From NCBI RefSeq assembly GCF_046098205.1, contig NZ_JBJURJ010000010.1:186001-250000 (forward strand): a DNA stretch of 64,000 nucleotides. The letters are read 5' to 3'. Each line of letters starts with the position of its first letter. The stretch's first letter is position 1. Below the pieces are notes generated by a model, which ran no database searches, had not been told where the DNA came from, and worked only from the letters and a program-made list of their open reading frames with translations. Positions 61,441 to 64,000 of the stretch are shown here, piece by piece. The position numbers and the translations under genes are program-made. This stretch comes from Paenibacillus_AR mesotrionivorans. GTDB taxonomy: Bacteria > Bacillota > Bacilli > Paenibacillales > NBRC-103111.

Positions 61441-61619
61441 CTAACGGACCGTGGTTCCGTTATTTTGCCAAAATCGCGCTTTTCTGCTGCTTAACGGACC
61501 CTAGTACCGTTATTGTGCCGAAAGTGGGCCAAAAAGCAGTGTGTTGGGCGGAATAGCGGAACCTGTGTCCGTAAGATCCGGCAAAAGCTCCATTTCTGCG
61601 AAATAGCGGATCGTGAGTC
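61441..61619. repeat. Array of palindromic units (AACGGACC...GGTTCCGTTATT family) between purC and purS
   Basis: Units CTAACGGACCGTGGTTCCGT-TATTT and TTAACGGACCCTAGTACCGT-TATTG face GAATAGCGGAACCTGTGTCC-GTAAG and GAAATAGCGGATCGTGAGTC. Similar arms with different filler occur at 37.9-38.2 kb. No gene is seen from 61228 to 61738. Confidence 0.82.
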
Positions 61620-61738
61620 CCCGAAGCTGCCGGTTCGTCCGTTTGTGCGGGCCACGGCCCGCCTCACTCGCTAGTGCGGGGCCATCGACCGGCTTACTCC
61701 GCTCCATCGGCCCCCTTACTCGCCCCACACATTCAACT

Positions 61739-62626
61739 CTACTCCGCTGCCGTCAGCCTGCGGTAGATCTCCCGGTAGCGGTTGGCCGTGGCCTCTACCA
61801 CCTCGTTGGGCAGCGGCGCAGGCGGGCTGTTTTTGTCCCAGCCGGAGCCGGTCAGATAGGTGCGCACCGGTTCCTTGTCCATGCTGTCGATCTCCGTATC
61901 CAAGGCATAATTCTCCACTGCCCAGAAGCGGGAGGAATCCGGCGTAAAAATCTCGTCGATGAGAATAATCCGCCCGTCCAGGATGCCGAACTCGAACTTG
62001 GTGTCCGCCAGGATAATACCCCGCTTGCGGCAGTATTCATGGGCGGCCTTGTACAACAGAATGCTGCGGCGCTCCAGCTCGTCGGTGAGCTCTGCACCCA
62101 CCAGCTCCTTCATGCGCGCAATGGAGATATCCTCGTCGTGGCCCACATCGTTTTTGGCGGATGGGGTAAAAATCGGCTCCGGCAGCTCCTGGTTCTTGCG
62201 TAGCCCCTCCGGAAGCTTGCGGCCGTTGATCTCGCCGGTGGCCTGGTACTGGCGCCAGCCGCCCCCGGTGATATAACCGCGGACGATGCATTCGATGTCG
62301 ATGCGCTGGGCTTTTTTGGCCACCATGATCCGGTCCTTCAATAGCTCCGGCGCCGTCACCAGGTCACCCAGCTTCTCCACATCCGTATGCACCACATGGT
62401 TTTCCTGGAGGGAGGCGGTTTGTTCAAACCAGAATGCGCTGATCCGGTTCAGCATGTTCCCCTTGTCGGGAACCGCCGGGGACAGGATGTAGTCGAACGC
62501 AGAGATCCGGTCCGTCACCACCAGCAGCATTTCCTCGCCCAAATCATACAGCTCCCGCACCTTGCCTTTGTACAAAAGCGGAGCCTTGACCAATTCCACC
62601 GCCGTCGACAATGTTGTTGTTACCAC
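61739..62626 (-). CDS. purC: SAICAR synthetase
   Basis: The product has 295 residues from a GTG at 62626, with AGGAGG upstream. Signatures are LLYKGKVRELYDLGEEMLLV, VVTDRISAFDYILSPAVPDK, RIDIECIVRGYITGGGWRQY and IILADTKFEFGILDGRIILI followed by DEIFTPDSSRFW. It joins CAIR and aspartate with ATP, step 7. At 295 residues it belongs to the longer type of the enzyme; the Bacillus subtilis PurC has about 240. It is preceded by 196 bases with no recognised element before purB. Confidence 0.97.
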   Translation of the reverse strand: MVTTTLSTAVELVKAPLLYKGKVRELYDLGEEMLLVVTDRISAFDYILSPAVPDKGNMLNRISAFWFEQTASLQENHVVHTDVEKLGDLVTAPELLKDRIMVAKKAQRIDIECIVRGYITGGGWRQYQATGEINGRKLPEGLRKNQELPEPIFTPSAKNDVGHDEDISIARMKELVGAELTDELERRSILLYKAAHEYCRKRGIILADTKFEFGILDGRIILIDEIFTPDSSRFWAVENYALDTEIDSMDKEPVRTYLTGSGWDKNSPPAPLPNEVVEATANRYREIYRRLTAAE

Positions 62627-62822
62627 GTTAAGGAAACCTCCTGTTTTGCGCCACTCCGGTTTAGGTTGTGTTGGCTAACACGCCATGAAACGGAAGGGCA
62701 TAGAGTCCGGCGCAGGCGCCGGGTGTTGGTAAACCAGGTGAAGCATGATAGGTGAAAAGCTTCGGCCACAGCCGCCGCGGAACTGTCTCAAGCCCCCGGC
62801 AGCCGGAAAAGGCTAAAGCTCC

Positions 62823-64000
62823 TTACTCGGTCAGCCCCAGCTTGCGGAAAATGGTGTCCACATGCTTCAGATGCCACGAGGGATTGAAACAATCGTCGAT
62901 TTCCTCGGCGGTCAGCGTCTTGGAGATAGTCGGGTCCGCTTCAATAATGGAGCGGAACTGGCGCTGCTCCTCCCACGCCTTCATGGCGTTGGGCTGAACG
63001 GTATCGTAAGCCTGCTCGCGGCTGAAGCCTTTGTCGATGAGCTTGGTCATCACCCGTCCGGAGAAGGGCACGCCGTAGGTGCTTTGCATGTTGCGCTTCA
63101 TATTTTCCGGGAACACGGTGAGGTTCTTGATGATGTTGCCCAGGCGGTTCAGCATGTAATCCAGGAGCGCGGTGGCGTCCGGCAGGATGATGCGCTCCAC
63201 GGAGGAGTGGGAGATATCCCGCTCATGCCACAGCGGCACGTTCTCGTAGGCGGACAGCATGTGGCCGCGGATGACCCGGGAGAGGCCGGAGATGTTCTCG
63301 CAGCCGATGGGGTTGCGCTTGTGGGGCATAGCCGAGGAGCCTTTTTGGCCCTTGGCGAAGGGCTCCTCCACCTCGCGGAATTCGCTCTTTTGGAGGCCGC
63401 GGATTTCGGTGGCGAACTTGTCCATGGAGGTGGCGATGAGCGCCAGAGTCGCCATGTATTGAGCATGACGGTCCCGCTGGAGGGTCTGGGTGGAGATCGG
63501 CGCCGCTTTTGTACCCAGCTTGCTGCAGACATACTCTTCAATGAAGGGATCGATGTTGGCGTAGGTGCCTACCGCACCGGAAATTTTGCCGTACTGCACC
63601 TCGTCGGCTGCGCGGCGGAAACGCTCCAGGTTCCGCTTCATTTCTTCATGCCACAAGGCCATTTTCAGCCCGAAGGTAGTTGGCTCTGCATGGACGCCGT
63701 GGGTGCGCCCCATCATGGGAGTATCCTTGTAGGCGATGGCCTTGTCTTTCAGGATGGTGATGAAATTCTCCAGGTCCTTCTCCAGAATCCGGTTGGCTTG
63801 GAGGAGCAGGTAACCCAGGGCGGTATCCACCACATCTGTGGAGGTCAGCCCGTAGTGGACCCATTTGCGCTCCTCGCCAAGGGATTCGGACACCGCCCGG
63901 GTAAACGCGATAACGTCGTGGCGGGTTTCCTGCTCGATTTCGTAGATGCGGTCAATATTGAAGGTAGCGTTTGCGCGGAGAGCGGTGACGTCCTCCTTGG
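62823..64000 (-). CDS. purB: Adenylosuccinate lyase, N-terminus beyond window
   Basis: There are 392 codons to the right edge; the open frame continues past the internal Met at 63893 (ALRANATFNIDRIYEIEQET, RHDVIAFTRAVSESLGEERK), so about 40 N-terminal residues are missing. Superfamily signatures are VHYGLTSTDVVDTALGYLLL, DTPMMGRTHGVHAEPTTFGL with the catalytic His, and the signature loop GSSAMPHKRNPIGCENISGL with the catalytic Ser. It splits SAICAR and adenylosuccinate, releasing fumarate. It is the first visible gene of the purine operon; purE/purK and any purine riboswitch or PurR box would lie to the right. Confidence 0.98.
   Translation of the reverse strand, partial: KEDVTALRANATFNIDRIYEIEQETRHDVIAFTRAVSESLGEERKWVHYGLTSTDVVDTALGYLLLQANRILEKDLENFITILKDKAIAYKDTPMMGRTHGVHAEPTTFGLKMALWHEEMKRNLERFRRAADEVQYGKISGAVGTYANIDPFIEEYVCSKLGTKAAPISTQTLQRDRHAQYMATLALIATSMDKFATEIRGLQKSEFREVEEPFAKGQKGSSAMPHKRNPIGCENISGLSRVIRGHMLSAYENVPLWHERDISHSSVERIILPDATALLDYMLNRLGNIIKNLTVFPENMKRNMQSTYGVPFSGRVMTKLIDKGFSREQAYDTVQPNAMKAWEEQRQFRSIIEADPTISKTLTAEEIDDCFNPSWHLKHVDTIFRKLGLTE

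Overview
The window looks like a chromosome segment of a Paenibacillus-type organism (Firmicutes, Paenibacillaceae). The evidence is strong AGGAGG-type ribosome binding sites, S-layer-homology surface proteins, Lpl-type sugar ABC transporters with membrane-bound AraC regulators, a hexuronate pathway, and a purine operon next to yerB/yerC/dgkB/rlmD homologues, which lie in the pur-yer neighbourhood of Bacillus subtilis. The genus is inferred from gene content only. I see no rRNA, tRNA, complete IS element or CRISPR array.

Region 1 (1-15.3 kb) is visibly more AT-rich than the rest and is accessory in character. It holds a giant secreted multi-domain surface protein cut by the left edge, preceded in the same operon by an SLH/clostripain-type cysteine peptidase. 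It also holds a YggS PLP-homeostasis protein, an esterase, a secreted beta-helix glycoside hydrolase with a CBM6-like tail, an ECF sigma/anti-sigma pair, and two decayed gene remnants (one resembling a polymorphic-toxin C-terminus, one an MFS transporter).

Region 2 (15.3-22.1 kb) is housekeeping: rlmD, dgkB, a CbiX-type chelatase homologue, yerC, a Gly-rich basic protein, yerB and a DoxX membrane protein. Region 3 (22.2-47 kb) is a carbohydrate-use region. It contains uxaB-uxaA (hexuronate catabolism), a transmembrane AraC regulator divergent from an lplB-lplC-lplA-like importer and an S-layer-anchored beta-helix enzyme, a metallophosphoesterase, an ABC-2 exporter divergent from an XRE-MerR-MerR regulator, and a GH2 enzyme divergent from an AraC regulator. 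Region 4 (47-50.5 kb) has a Bax-inhibitor-1 protein, a 42-residue membrane miniprotein, an MFS transporter and a LysR regulator.

Region 5 (50.5-64 kb, minus strand) is the purine operon purB(partial)-C-S-Q-L-F-M-N-[AICAR transformylase]-[IMP cyclohydrolase]-D. The usual bifunctional purH is replaced by two separate genes: a stand-alone AICAR formyltransferase and a PurO-type cyclohydrolase.

The most unexplained feature is a set of short palindromic repeat units packed into arrays in at least seven intergenic gaps. Three of these gaps lie inside the purine operon, whose other junctions are mostly overlapping or a few bases long. Each gap uses its own or a shared sequence family, and one unit supplies the stop codon of yerB. 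A separate 166-bp imperfect palindrome with 18-bp terminal inverted repeats sits in the divergent promoter between the exporter and its putative regulator.
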